NCBI RefSeq assembly: GCF_001984825.2 | Contig: NZ_CP043318.1 | Span: 3,596,001 to 3,660,000, forward strand | Origin: Enterobacter chengduensis | GTDB lineage: Bacteria > Pseudomonadota > Gammaproteobacteria > Enterobacterales > Enterobacteriaceae | Direction: 5' to 3' | Length of the DNA: 64,000 nucleotides | Part shown: positions 18,527-27,158 of the stretch, in pieces | Numbering within the stretch: position 1 is the stretch's first letter | Layout: each line of letters starts with the position of its first letter | Made by a program: the position numbers and the translations under genes | Notes under the pieces: model-generated | The model's database searches: none | What the model was told of the DNA's origin: nothing | Seen by the model: only the letters and a program-made list of their open reading frames with translations

Positions 18527-20314
18527 CTATGCTTCAGGATTTTCCAGTGAACGAATGACCAAAAAGTCCTGTGAAACCGCTGCCCCTCTTTCCACTCTTT
18601 GAATATCGTGTACAAACCAGGCATACATTTCAGAAGGGGCATTATCTTCGGGAAAAGGTTGAGGCTGACCGAGGTAAGCTGCATTGGCATAATCGAGAAA
18701 ACGTTTCGCTCGCCTCAATGCTGGCCCATAGATATCAGGCACAATCTCGAGACGCATATCATCAGGATTGAGCTCCATGCTGTTTTTCATTTTGATTGCT
18801 ACATCATGGACATCTTCCAGCCATCCCCAGTTTTTTTTCAGAATATCCAGTTCGTTCTGATAGTTGCCCGCAGATTCTTTAGCTTGTGTCGATATGCCCA
18901 GCAACCCGGCGGATGCTTCGGCTGAAGCCAAAACATTCCCACGCAGTTTTTCATATCGAATGCATTCACAACGATACTGATAATATTGTTTTCCCAGCCA
19001 TTCTATATAACTGTCCAGGTGACGATTTTGTGCACCGATATTGACTGTTTTAAAAGGAACCGCTTGCTGGTAACGTTTCGTCCATTGTGCGACTGACTTA
19101 TTCTCAACCTTATCCTGCATAACGAAATAGGCAGCTACGTCGGTATCAATTTGGTCGAGCGTTTGTAGGTCTGGAAAAGGAACTCCTGCCATGGTCGCCG
19201 CCCGGTACATCCGGTGTAATGCTACCCGACAGAGTTCCGCACTTGGTTTTTGCTCATTCGGTTTAAGACCGCCGCCTATGTCTTCCGCACAGCCAGGCAA
19301 CAGTTCTTCCTTATGCTTGTTATTACTCCCACCCAGGCAATAGAGGCTACGCCAGGGGCGATTTTCATGAGTAGCGACAAGATGAAGCGCATTTTTAACG
19401 GTTTCAGGTAATGCCGACTCCTGGTCAATTGATTTATCACCCAGTAAAACACTGATGCCTCTTATCGGTCCACCAAAGGCGGAAACAAACCAGTCCACAC
19501 CATTATTGCTACTGGCAGGAGTATGACGTGCGCAATCAAATAATCCGGTAAAGATAATATCTACAGGTATCTTCTGATAGTAGTATTTATCCCCTTGTTT
19601 CTCAAAAACATCACTAAGCAAGGTATCGATAAATTTACGCGCAAGTGTTGCACCAAGATCGTAGCCAAAAAAAGAAAGGGAGATTAGTTTAATGGTTACC
19701 GGGCCTTTATTTTTTGCCTCTTTGAATGCCTCTTCAAACGTCACTTTTGTGGAAATAATTCTTGTATCAACCCCAGTAACCAGCATATCGGCAATTGTGG
19801 GATTATCGCGTAACCAAGGGGTCGCTTCTATAAACGTCCTTTTGGCTGCGCTTTTAGCAGTATCAGTCGTCAGTTTCTTCCACTCAGTGGGGTTAATCAA
19901 TTTTTTTCCTGAATATTTTAGAATCTCCCACCACCCCCCTCCCTTAATTAACTCCATGCCGGCATCTTTCATCATCTCTTTGGGTTGATCTTTGAGATCA
20001 TCCAACGCAGAACTTTTTGCACCATCCATAATAGTATGAAGTTTCGACGTGAGATTCTCCTGAAATGGAGTTCCAAGGCCAGAAATATAAAATGCATCGT
20101 ATGTTTCATGAGATGTATTTCGTTTGAGGTCTGGATGCGCTCTAAACAATCGAGCTACGTTACTAACACGTTGTTCTGGAGCATCCTGCTCGATATTGCG
20201 ATGAATGCCATCAAAAAAGAAACCAACATGCCAGGTACGTGAACAATTTCCCAGCACGGCATCCTCTGCCTGCTGAGCACGATTTGCAGCTGCAATAATA
20301 CTTTCGATAGCCAT
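18527..20314 (-). CDS. Tle1-like (DUF2235) T6SS effector with altered nucleophile position
   Basis: A 595-residue protein of the Tle1/DUF2235 phospholipase kind. The N-terminal HVGFFFDGIHRN and SNVARLFRAHP segments match family strand and loop motifs; GLFDCARHT carries the expected acidic residue, and HLVATHENRPWRSL the region of the histidine. The nucleophile elbow, normally GFSRGA, reads GYDLGA at residues 217-222, so Asp219 stands where the catalytic serine should be. Phospholipase activity is therefore doubtful unless another residue substitutes. It starts two bases after the DUF3304 immunity gene. A membrane-targeting toxin with immunity gene upstream fits the Tle pattern. Confidence 0.75.
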   Translation of the reverse strand: MAIESIIAAANRAQQAEDAVLGNCSRTWHVGFFFDGIHRNIEQDAPEQRVSNVARLFRAHPDLKRNTSHETYDAFYISGLGTPFQENLTSKLHTIMDGAKSSALDDLKDQPKEMMKDAGMELIKGGGWWEILKYSGKKLINPTEWKKLTTDTAKSAAKRTFIEATPWLRDNPTIADMLVTGVDTRIISTKVTFEEAFKEAKNKGPVTIKLISLSFFGYDLGATLARKFIDTLLSDVFEKQGDKYYYQKIPVDIIFTGLFDCARHTPASSNNGVDWFVSAFGGPIRGISVLLGDKSIDQESALPETVKNALHLVATHENRPWRSLYCLGGSNNKHKEELLPGCAEDIGGGLKPNEQKPSAELCRVALHRMYRAATMAGVPFPDLQTLDQIDTDVAAYFVMQDKVENKSVAQWTKRYQQAVPFKTVNIGAQNRHLDSYIEWLGKQYYQYRCECIRYEKLRGNVLASAEASAGLLGISTQAKESAGNYQNELDILKKNWGWLEDVHDVAIKMKNSMELNPDDMRLEIVPDIYGPALRRAKRFLDYANAAYLGQPQPFPEDNAPSEMYAWFVHDIQRVERGAAVSQDFLVIRSLENPEA

Positions 20315-20316
20315 TA

Positions 20317-20850
20317 TTATTCCCGTGCGTTGGGGTTGATTAAAATAGCGTCAGCTTTAGGGCTTATAAACCCGGTTCCCCACCATAAACGAATTTTATC
20401 ATCCGGAAAAAAGTAAACATGAAGATAATTTTCTTCCCATTTTCTCTCTGGCAATGGCATCACAACACGTCTGGTTTCTTTGCGCAGCCCTGCATCGTAT
20501 TGGGCTCGGGTAGTACTTAGCGTCCAGATAACCTCAGCTGTTTTCCCACTGATACTGCCGCAGCAGGTTGATTTACCAGGCCCCGAAGCATATGGATTAT
20601 TTTTGTTATGTGCAGCCGAATTAGCGCCCGCTACACCATTCACGCTAAAACCCAGAATTGGCCTGTCGATTTCACTGTGAATAATTAATGTGACCGGGCC
20701 GGTTGGCGGTCCCCATATTGATGCCCAGATTAACCAGCCGCCGTATGCCAGGATTATCGCCAGCAGACTTCCCCAAATCCATTTACCCCAGCGCGCGTAG
20801 CCGCGATTCACTGCGTTATCAACATTACCAAAGGTTTTAAAAAGCCCCAT
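20317..20850 (-). CDS. DUF3304-type Tle immunity lipoprotein-like membrane protein, copy 1
   Basis: A 177-residue protein with one membrane segment (about 26-47, WIWGSLLAIILAYGGWLIW) and a periplasmic C-terminal part containing TCCGSISGKTAEVIWTLS and a dicysteine. DUF3304 proteins act as immunity partners of Tle lipase effectors in the periplasm. It is directly upstream of the Tle1-like effector (2-bp gap). It is a close paralogue of the gene at 20955-21500, differing mainly at the C-terminus, so the pair arose by tandem duplication of an immunity-effector unit. Confidence 0.7.
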   Translation of the reverse strand: MGLFKTFGNVDNAVNRGYARWGKWIWGSLLAIILAYGGWLIWASIWGPPTGPVTLIIHSEIDRPILGFSVNGVAGANSAAHNKNNPYASGPGKSTCCGSISGKTAEVIWTLSTTRAQYDAGLRKETRRVVMPLPERKWEENYLHVYFFPDDKIRLWWGTGFISPKADAILINPNARE

Positions 20851-20853
20851 CAG

Positions 20854-20955
20854 TTATGCTCCTGCTTTACAAACGGTACTTGAACAATTTCCCAGTCCGG
20901 CATCCTCTGCCTGCTGAGCACGATTTGCAGCTGCAATAATACTTTCGATATCCAT
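20854..20955 (-). pseudogene. Remnant of a duplicated Tle1-like effector (first ~24 codons)
   Basis: The ORF reads MDIESIIAAANRAQQAEDAG, then LGNCSSTVCKAGA and stop. Its first 24 or so codons match the N-terminus of the intact effector at 20314 almost exactly; then the sequence diverges and ends. It begins at the stop of the upstream DUF3304 gene (TGATG overlap). It is what is left of a second effector after tandem duplication and deletion. Confidence 0.85.
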
Positions 20956-21500
20956 CAATTTTGCTCCTCCTTTGCAGCCTTATCAGAAGTACCTGGACGT
21001 TTTTCATAAGGCGACCAGGCATTATCGCTCCAGCCCAGTAGCACTTTATCTCCAGGCAAAAAGTGTACATGCAGATCATTCTCTCCCCACTTTCTTTCTG
21101 GCAAAGGCATTATCACACGACGAGTTTCTTTGCGAAGTCCTGCATCATACTGAGCACGTGTAGTGCTTAATGTCCAGATGACTTCTGCTGTTTTCCCACT
21201 GATGCTACCGCAACAAGTAGCTGCTCCTCCGCCACCTGAATAAGGATTTTTTTTATATGCAGACGCATTTGGGCCAGCAACGCCATTCACACTGAATCCC
21301 ATAATTGGCCTGTCAATTTCACTGTGAATAATTAGCGTTACCCCTCCAGTCGGTGGTCCCCAGATGGATGCCCAGATTAACCACCCACCGTATGCCAGAA
21401 TCATCGCCAGCAAGCTTCCCCAAATCCATTTTCCCCAGAGGGCGTAGCCGTGATTTACAGCATTATCAAGTTTGCTAAAGGTTTTAAAAAATCCCATCAT
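20955..21500 (-). CDS. DUF3304-type Tle immunity protein, copy 2
   Basis: A 181-residue paralogue of the gene at 20317-20850. It has the same membrane segment near the N-terminus, the same TCCGSISGKTAEVIWTLS block and a diverged, charged C-terminus (ending DKAAKEEQN). Its cognate effector survives only as a stub of about 33 codons, so this is an orphan immunity gene that may protect against related effectors from other strains. It has a GGA ribosome binding site six bases before the start. Confidence 0.7.
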   Translation of the reverse strand: MMGFFKTFSKLDNAVNHGYALWGKWIWGSLLAMILAYGGWLIWASIWGPPTGGVTLIIHSEIDRPIMGFSVNGVAGPNASAYKKNPYSGGGGAATCCGSISGKTAEVIWTLSTTRAQYDAGLRKETRRVIMPLPERKWGENDLHVHFLPGDKVLLGWSDNAWSPYEKRPGTSDKAAKEEQN

Positions 21501-21842
21501 CTTTATTCCGTTTTAGCCGAACGCTTGTACTTTCCTGGTTTAAAATCTTTACTGCCTTTCGGTATTATCCATTCTCAAAGTGAGCCAGCACATCAGCCAG
21601 TGAGTGCGTCCCCCTTATCACTTCAGGTAAAACTGCCTTTAGACGGGCTGATTCAAGCATAACCTTCCCACCATTCAGGTAATAAAGCGCAAAAATCTAC
21701 TTATCTATTAGCGATAATAAACCTGCCTTTTCGCTCTTTTTTAATGCTTTTATCACCATTGCATACTGCGCGCAGGGTGGAAATGATTTGCTGGTCGGCA
21801 TCTTCTGCCACTCATTGAGCACGCTACTGACTTCCGGCTTAA
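21501..21842 (-). pseudogene. Degraded cassette sequence with short coding-like stretches
   Basis: No intact gene. On the minus strand three short stretches read like protein. The first is VKPEVSSVLNEWQK, then SKSFPPCAQYAMVIKALKKS, ending at a TAG near 21706. The second is MLESARLKAVLPEV, a 31-residue ORF near 21570-21660. The third is WIIPKGSKDFKPGKYKRSAK just before copy 2 of the immunity gene. They lie in different frames and look like pieces of an adaptor or effector gene between the vgrG scar and the DUF3304 gene. The parent family is not recognised. Confidence 0.45.
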
Positions 21843-21934
21843 CGGCCCTCGCTGTCCAGGTGCGCATACCGTCTTCAGCCAGGGTGCGCTGGATAAACTG
21901 CAGGTCGGATTCCCGCCACTGGGTGATGAGTTCC
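21843..21934 (-). pseudogene. Internally deleted vgrG fragment
   Basis: Positions 21843-21868 equal 25379-25404 of vgrG1. Positions 21869-21934 match 26053-26121 with a few changes. The two parts are joined at the short shared sequence CATAC, so about 650 bp of vgrG was deleted by a microhomology-type event. It marks the boundary after the TseT-like cassette. Confidence 0.85.
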
Positions 21935-21948
21935 AGGGACAGGTATAA

Positions 21949-22665
21949 TTACAGCTCAGTCATTAGAGGTAACAAACCGAGATCCAAAAGTTTTATTTCC
22001 ATATCATTAGCTTTACTAATATGCTCTTTATTTCGTCCATCAAAGATATCTGTAGTTGAGACAACAATAGTTCCTTTTTGCTTTCCAGCAGCTACTACAG
22101 GTACTACTCTACCTGCCTCAGGTATTAGCTCTGGCAGCAATACAACAGGAATATAAATCATCCATCCGACAGGAATTCGGTCGGGAAATACATTCTCATC
22201 ATTATTCCAATATCCATTTGTATTTATGGATGCATACATATGTTCTTTATTATTCACCAATGAAGTTAAAAAACCAACAACCTTATTTGTACTCACTTCC
22301 GTTTCACCACAAGTAATACTAATATCTAAGTTGGTCTTTTTTATATTATCAACATGCTTTTTTATATAGTTTATAGAACATATCTTACTATCAACCTCAC
22401 CATCCCATACGCCATCGATTATTAATGGATATTCTTTATTTATTCGACTACTCCATCTTTCAACGACCTTCGGTTCAGCCTTGTCATGATTGAACACCAC
22501 ATGCTCTAACGCCTGCTTTCTTGAGTATCCCTTTTCATACCATCTTTTTTTTGTTCCTAATAACACATCTAACAATTCAGAAACAAAGAATAATTCATCC
22601 AGACATAATTCAACACTAGGAAGGCGATCATCTTCATAGTATGCATTCGCTGATAATCTCATCAT
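21949..22665 (-). CDS. Imm52-like immunity protein for the Tox-REase-5 effector (TsiT-like)
   Basis: About 238 residues, soluble, rich in beta segments, directly after the Tox-REase-5 gene with an ATGA overlap (start chosen at 22665, MMRLSANAYYEDD). The sequence is AT-rich relative to the backbone, as is usual for immunity genes. Features are CLDELFFVSELLDVLLGTKK, VGWMIYIPVVLLPELIPEA and GTIVVSTTDIFDG. The family guess (Imm52) rests on its pairing with Tox-REase-5 and on recall of similar proteins. Cytoplasmic location fits a nuclease target. Confidence 0.65.
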   Translation of the reverse strand: MMRLSANAYYEDDRLPSVELCLDELFFVSELLDVLLGTKKRWYEKGYSRKQALEHVVFNHDKAEPKVVERWSSRINKEYPLIIDGVWDGEVDSKICSINYIKKHVDNIKKTNLDISITCGETEVSTNKVVGFLTSLVNNKEHMYASINTNGYWNNDENVFPDRIPVGWMIYIPVVLLPELIPEAGRVVPVVAAGKQKGTIVVSTTDIFDGRNKEHISKANDMEIKLLDLGLLPLMTEL

Positions 22666-23405
22666 GGCACCCATCTTGTAATTATATCTTTAAAGTCTTT
22701 AAACATTTTAGAAAAATAACGATAGCTAACTGGTTGCATAAAAACCCAGACGACTTTTAATGGTTGATTCACTGTCGCAACAGCCTGGTGGCGTGCAGCC
22801 TGACTTAATCCACTTTTAAACCCTTTCCACCATCCTTTAGGATCGCCAAACACGTCAAAAAACTGATCATACCGTGCCTTGGCTTCCCAAAATTGACACA
22901 ACGCTTCCTTCCAGCCGTCAAACGACACCCCACAATATTTGAACTCCTGAATCTGTTTCGTTTCAGGGTTGTAGTACGTGCCACAAATACGGGTTTGATA
23001 ACTGATGGTGACTTCACTCCAGCGAGAACAACGTCGCACCATCGGCGCCACCTTCCCATCCGGCGGGCAGGCCAGACAGCTTTTACTTTTTGCCGTTATG
23101 GTCGTCTTACAACCAACATCTTCGTACGTCACGGATTCGCTGTAATCCATATCATCTTCCCAATAATTACCATGCATTTCTGCACTGACTTCCATGGGCT
23201 GATTCAAAATGGGATCATAACGTTTTCCCTGCCAGGTGAATCCACTATAAGGGGATTGGGAACGGCTTGCTCCCCAGCTTCCGTCATCTGAATCCCAGGG
23301 AGCCGGAGCACGCTGTGCTCCGGGATACGATGACGCACCAATCGCGCCGCCAGCAGCGCCAGCCATCCCTGCCATCCCGGTAGGATTTATAGGGAACATT
23401 ACCAT
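22662..23405 (-). CDS. Tox-REase-5 nuclease effector (TseT-like)
   Basis: A 247-residue protein. A glycine/alanine-rich N-terminus (FPINPTGMAGMAGAAGG) leads into a Tox-REase-5 domain. That domain has a cysteine pair region (SCLACPPDG), WSEVTISYQTRICG, the acidic FDGW segment and the PD-(D/E)XK-type core FWEAKARYDQFF with E and K of the active site, then WWKGFKSGLSQAARHQ. Pseudomonas TseT, a T6SS DNase, has this domain. The order DUF4123, small co-adaptor, toxin, immunity matches the TseT locus (PA3905-PA3908, from memory). It is expected to degrade DNA in target cells. Confidence 0.8.
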   Translation of the reverse strand: MVMFPINPTGMAGMAGAAGGAIGASSYPGAQRAPAPWDSDDGSWGASRSQSPYSGFTWQGKRYDPILNQPMEVSAEMHGNYWEDDMDYSESVTYEDVGCKTTITAKSKSCLACPPDGKVAPMVRRCSRWSEVTISYQTRICGTYYNPETKQIQEFKYCGVSFDGWKEALCQFWEAKARYDQFFDVFGDPKGWWKGFKSGLSQAARHQAVATVNQPLKVVWVFMQPVSYRYFSKMFKDFKDIITRWVP

Positions 23406-23746
23406 GATTTTCTCTTCTCCCTGTTTATCAGAATATGTTTCAGATCTTCCAGACGCTGGTCTGCCGAATAGCCATTAGAGGTTCTCAACCAATTATCCGC
23501 TTCAGGAACACAATAAAAACTGACAAAAAAAGCTTCCAGAAATAAAAAATCCCGCCGGGCTTTCATCTCTTTTATGGGGATCGTATTGGCGAATGCCAGT
23601 GCAGCTTTCAGCCGGGGGTAAAAAACATCGTCTGATTCAACAATCACCGGATACTGGGATTTAAGTTTTCTGGCGGTATCTCTGACAAACGCGTCATCCT
23701 CCATCTGGCTGGTCGTTGCACATTGTTCCTCTGAGAATGTCAGCAT
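23399..23746 (-). CDS. Small co-adaptor (PA3906/co-TecT-like) for the TseT-like effector
   Basis: A 115-residue soluble protein (start at 23746 with AAGGA; the upstream in-frame start is rejected). It contains LKSQYPVIVESDDVFYPRLKAALAFAN split by a helical region, and AFFVSFYCVPEADNWL. In Pseudomonas a small protein between the DUF4123 chaperone and TseT is a co-adaptor needed for effector delivery. The position and size agree, but sequence identity to it could not be checked. It overlaps both neighbours by a few bases, which implies tight co-translation. Confidence 0.55.
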   Translation of the reverse strand: MLTFSEEQCATTSQMEDDAFVRDTARKLKSQYPVIVESDDVFYPRLKAALAFANTIPIKEMKARRDFLFLEAFFVSFYCVPEADNWLRTSNGYSADQRLEDLKHILINREKRKSW

Positions 23747-24240
23747 ATGAAATCCTTTTTCTTCAGTGAATAGATCCTGCCGTCGCTCAGCGACAGCCAC
23801 TCATCAATGAGTCGGGTTAATTTGTGATGTTGTTCGTCATCCAGTAATTCGCCCATACGAATCTGAACCCGTGGATCCTGCAACCGCATCAGTGCAACCT
23901 TCCCGTCAGGCATCATGACGTTCATTACGTTCTGAAAATGAGTAACCAACTCCTGTAAAGTTGCCCTGGAAAGCAGCCAGGAAACAGCTGGATACTGTGC
24001 TTCGAGTTCATTTAAACGTTCCCATTCAGCCATACAGTGGTTCATTTGCATAATCCATGGCCCCGCAAAAGCAATTCGTGAATCCGGATATTTATCAAAT
24101 AAAGGCAGAATTTTGTGTTGCTGCACTTCCAATTCGTTCCCGAAATAACGTTCAAATTGCAGACCATCCACTAGGGCAAACAGCGAATGCTCCGGAGAGT
24201 TCATAAGAAGCAAAGCAGACAGTGTAAAACTCATATTCAT
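23740..24240 (-). CDS. DUF4123 T6SS effector adaptor (Tap/TEC)
   Basis: A 166-residue DUF4123 protein, the chaperone/adaptor class that loads effectors on VgrG. Visible are the N-terminal HSLFALVDGLQFERYF strand pair, the central GPWIMQM segment, SWLLSRATLQELVTHFQNV, and the characteristic MRLQDPRVQIRMGELL. The start at 24240 overlaps the vgrG1 stop (ATGA). Its place between vgrG1 and the Tox-REase-5 effector makes VgrG1 the likely carrier. Confidence 0.85.
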   Translation of the reverse strand: MNMSFTLSALLLMNSPEHSLFALVDGLQFERYFGNELEVQQHKILPLFDKYPDSRIAFAGPWIMQMNHCMAEWERLNELEAQYPAVSWLLSRATLQELVTHFQNVMNVMMPDGKVALMRLQDPRVQIRMGELLDDEQHHKLTRLIDEWLSLSDGRIYSLKKKDFIC

Positions 24241-26570
24241 GACTCCCCCCGAATAACAAAAGTGTCGCCATTTATCGCTGCTTTCATCAGGCAACTGAGG
24301 CAAATGCCACTTCCTGCGATAGCCTGGAAAGGGAGGCTCGCTGGCCGCAGCTTCTGCGTGCGCTTGATATTACGTGTGTATGTATGTGCCGTTCCGTACT
24401 CAATACCCCCCGCTTCTATCTTCACGTAACTGCCACCGCCAATCAGCGTCACCTTCTTTTTGCCGGCAAACAGGATGTCGCTCATGCTGCTGATGCTGAG
24501 CTTTTGCGCCGCACTCATATGCAGGGCACCGTTCTGTGCCTGCACCCGTACCGGGCCCTGGTCAGAAATAAGACTCAGCTTACCGCTCTGTGCAAACAAC
24601 CCGAGGGTCTGTCCTGCCAGCAGCGCGGTATTGCCCAGTGAACCGGTGCTGATGTCCCCACCGGCATTGACGCCGATATTGTCGGTTGCGGTCAGCTGCA
24701 GGTGTTCATCACTGGTAAACGCCATGCCTTCCGGTGCCGTGAAGTGGATCACCTCGTTCAGCGGTTTCAGTCGTTCACTGAACATCGCTATCTGGCTGGC
24801 CACATCCGCTTCAAGCGCCAGCGCCTGTCGTTCTGCATCCGCCAGTTGGGCCAGACGCTGACGGCCCATATCGATTTCTCTCAGGGCTTCATCCATGCTC
24901 AGCACATCGCCTTCGGCTTTGGTCTGACCCGTCGCCGTCACCAGCAGCCCTTTCGCCACACGGATAACCCCGAATTCATCGGTACGCAGCTCAAACCCGG
25001 TACCGCGGGGTTCATTCCGGGCATCCACGACGTGACCCAGGTTCAGCGCTGTGGCCCCAAACGGCGTAATGAGCGCGATATGCTCTGCCTGACGCTGGTC
25101 TTCCATCCGCAGTTCATTACGACCTGCTGTCCGCAGAATGTTCTGGCTGCGGTTATCCCGGGTGACCACGTCCGCATGCTCTGAATCATGAAAAGCGTGG
25201 GCAATGTACGGCCTGTCCGGGTCGCCGCCGTCAAAGGCAATCCCCACTTCCGTACCGTCAATCAGCGGCGTGTGCCAGCCATAGGTTTCCCCGGCATACG
25301 GCTTCGCCTGTCGTATCCACAGATAGTTGTTGCCGGGCTCTGCGTCCTCACGGCTGAAGTCCAGCTTCACCCGGTAACGGCCCTCGCTGTCCAGGTGCGC
25401 ATACGGGTCATTCTTCTCTTCACTCTCCACGCGGGCCATCAGCGTCCCGGCAATCGCCGGGCGCGGCGCCGTTTTCGGGCGGAAGCAGTACTGCTCGCTG
25501 TAAGGCATCCCCCACACTGAGACATGAAGACGAGTGTCACGGGCGGCACGGAAGGTGGTGAGCGTAATCACCATCCCCTCTTTCAGCTCCGGCACGTCGC
25601 TGTCACCGGTCTCCAGCACCATGCCCGGCGTCAGGTGGCTGGCGTTGCTGAACAGATGCAGGCGGATGGCTTTATTCAGTTCCCGCTCATGATGAATGCG
25701 GGCATAAAACGCCCCGCTTTCGGTCTCCGGTTCAGCGCTGGTGTCATCACCGGCCTCGCGGTAAGGAGCGGCATAACGGTAGTGTTCGCCAGTGGTCGCC
25801 ATTTCGTTGCGCACTTCGGCACGAGCATCCATCGGTGTGGTGGCGGTGCGGTAGTTGTAGTCTCGGGTAACCACGCTGCCGGTGACGGTGTTGTGCCATA
25901 CCCGCGCATCCCACACGGCCTCGACCGCACCGTCATGCAGCGCCGACGGCTCCCGGTAGGGAAGCTGAACATGAAACTGGTACTGCAGCTGGCTATCAGC
26001 AAAGGTCACCGTATCGAGCCCGGTGGTGGTGTTCACCCCGGTGCGGAACCAGATACCGTCCTCAGCCAGGATGCGCTGGATAAACTGCAGGTCGGATTCC
26101 CTCCACTGGGTAATAAGTTCCCTCGGTGGGTAGATGCGTTCCAGCCTGAACTCAAAGTCTGAGCCCTCCAGACCGTGGGCGCGCAGTATCTGCTCCACCA
26201 GTTCCGGTACGGAGACATTCTGATACACAGCACAGCGGCGGGTGTGGGTGAGCAACGCCAGGCGCGGAGAGAGCGTCAGCGCAAAATGCGTCTGGTCAGC
26301 GGTTTCTTTCAGGTGCTTAAAGCCGGTAATGACGCCCTGAACCACTCGCCCGGAGCGCATCGACAGAGTGGCGTATTTCAGCATCACATCCTGACGGGTG
26401 ATGCCCTGCTGCGCGGTGGTGAACTCAATGGTCCATTTGAACGGTTCGTTCAGCGCCTCACGACCGTGGAAGTTCAGCACGTCGGGCTTAAGCGGACTGT
26501 CATTTATCTCAAGCGTATAGCGAGTCTGCCCGTCAAACAGGGCCAGCCAGTTATCCTGCAGCGTGTCCAT
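24237..26570 (-). CDS. vgrG: T6SS spike protein VgrG1
   Basis: A 777-residue VgrG. It has gp27-like and gp5-like regions (Phage_GPD: LRAHGLEGSDFEFRL, LITQWRESDLQFIQRIL) and an OB-fold containing GRYRVKLDFSRE, AKPYAGETYGWHTPLIDGTE and FDGGDPDRPYIAHAFHD. A DUF2345 beta-helix follows (EHLQLTATDNIGVNAGGDIS) and a short C-terminal extension with a CLSC pair after residue 740. The extension may bind its cargo. It follows tssJ by 4 bp and heads the chain of effector cassettes; two scraps of this gene recur downstream. Confidence 0.95.
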   Translation of the reverse strand: MDTLQDNWLALFDGQTRYTLEINDSPLKPDVLNFHGREALNEPFKWTIEFTTAQQGITRQDVMLKYATLSMRSGRVVQGVITGFKHLKETADQTHFALTLSPRLALLTHTRRCAVYQNVSVPELVEQILRAHGLEGSDFEFRLERIYPPRELITQWRESDLQFIQRILAEDGIWFRTGVNTTTGLDTVTFADSQLQYQFHVQLPYREPSALHDGAVEAVWDARVWHNTVTGSVVTRDYNYRTATTPMDARAEVRNEMATTGEHYRYAAPYREAGDDTSAEPETESGAFYARIHHERELNKAIRLHLFSNASHLTPGMVLETGDSDVPELKEGMVITLTTFRAARDTRLHVSVWGMPYSEQYCFRPKTAPRPAIAGTLMARVESEEKNDPYAHLDSEGRYRVKLDFSREDAEPGNNYLWIRQAKPYAGETYGWHTPLIDGTEVGIAFDGGDPDRPYIAHAFHDSEHADVVTRDNRSQNILRTAGRNELRMEDQRQAEHIALITPFGATALNLGHVVDARNEPRGTGFELRTDEFGVIRVAKGLLVTATGQTKAEGDVLSMDEALREIDMGRQRLAQLADAERQALALEADVASQIAMFSERLKPLNEVIHFTAPEGMAFTSDEHLQLTATDNIGVNAGGDISTGSLGNTALLAGQTLGLFAQSGKLSLISDQGPVRVQAQNGALHMSAAQKLSISSMSDILFAGKKKVTLIGGGSYVKIEAGGIEYGTAHTYTRNIKRTQKLRPASLPFQAIAGSGICLSCLMKAAINGDTFVIRGES

Positions 26571-26574
26571 GTAC

Positions 26575-27102
26575 TTACTCCTTCACCGGCACCAGGGTCA
26601 GCCCGGTGCTGTTCAGCTGGATGGTGCGCGGCCTATCCGGATCAAGATCATCCCGGGTCAGTACCAGGCGCCAGCTGTTGTTGCGCATATCCGGGCGATT
26701 GAACAGCCCCACCACTGCGACATATTTCGCGTCTTCGTCCATCGGCATACTGAGGATAACGCTGCCTTCGGGCATCACCAGCAAAGACTTACTGGCAATG
26801 ATGTCTTCTTTCAGGGTGGTGTCCGCATCGCGCAGCAGTTTCTGGTAATCGGCGGCATCCACCTTCTGGCGGTCTTTAAGCTGATACACCTGCAGCATTG
26901 TGGCCAGCGGCGTCTGGCTTTCATCTGCATTGGCGGCGGCACGCGGCTCGAAATCCAGGTGTAGCACCTTGATTTTTTTGTAGAAAATGGCTTTCGTGGC
27001 GCTGACGGTGCCGTCAGAGACCGCCTGAGTCAGGCCGCAGCCGGTAAGCAGAACACTAAGCAGCATCAGGAACGCGCAGCGTTGCAGGGAAGCGAATGTC
27101 AT
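26575..27102 (-). CDS. tssJ: T6SS outer membrane lipoprotein TssJ
   Basis: TssJ anchors the TssJLM membrane complex in the outer membrane. The start at 27102 (after AAGGATCTCCGA) gives a 175-residue lipoprotein precursor with lipobox LLTGCG; the upstream in-frame start would bury the signal. The mature part is a beta-sandwich with LATMLQVYQLKDRQKVDAAD and SVILSMPMDEDAKYVAVVGLF typical of SciN/TssJ. It follows tssG. Confidence 0.93.
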   Translation of the reverse strand: MTFASLQRCAFLMLLSVLLTGCGLTQAVSDGTVSATKAIFYKKIKVLHLDFEPRAAANADESQTPLATMLQVYQLKDRQKVDAADYQKLLRDADTTLKEDIIASKSLLVMPEGSVILSMPMDEDAKYVAVVGLFNRPDMRNNSWRLVLTRDDLDPDRPRTIQLNSTGLTLVPVKE

Positions 27103-27158
27103 TCGGAGATCCTTTTCAGACTTCACAACAGAATTAATTGGGGTCAGGACGTGGAACA

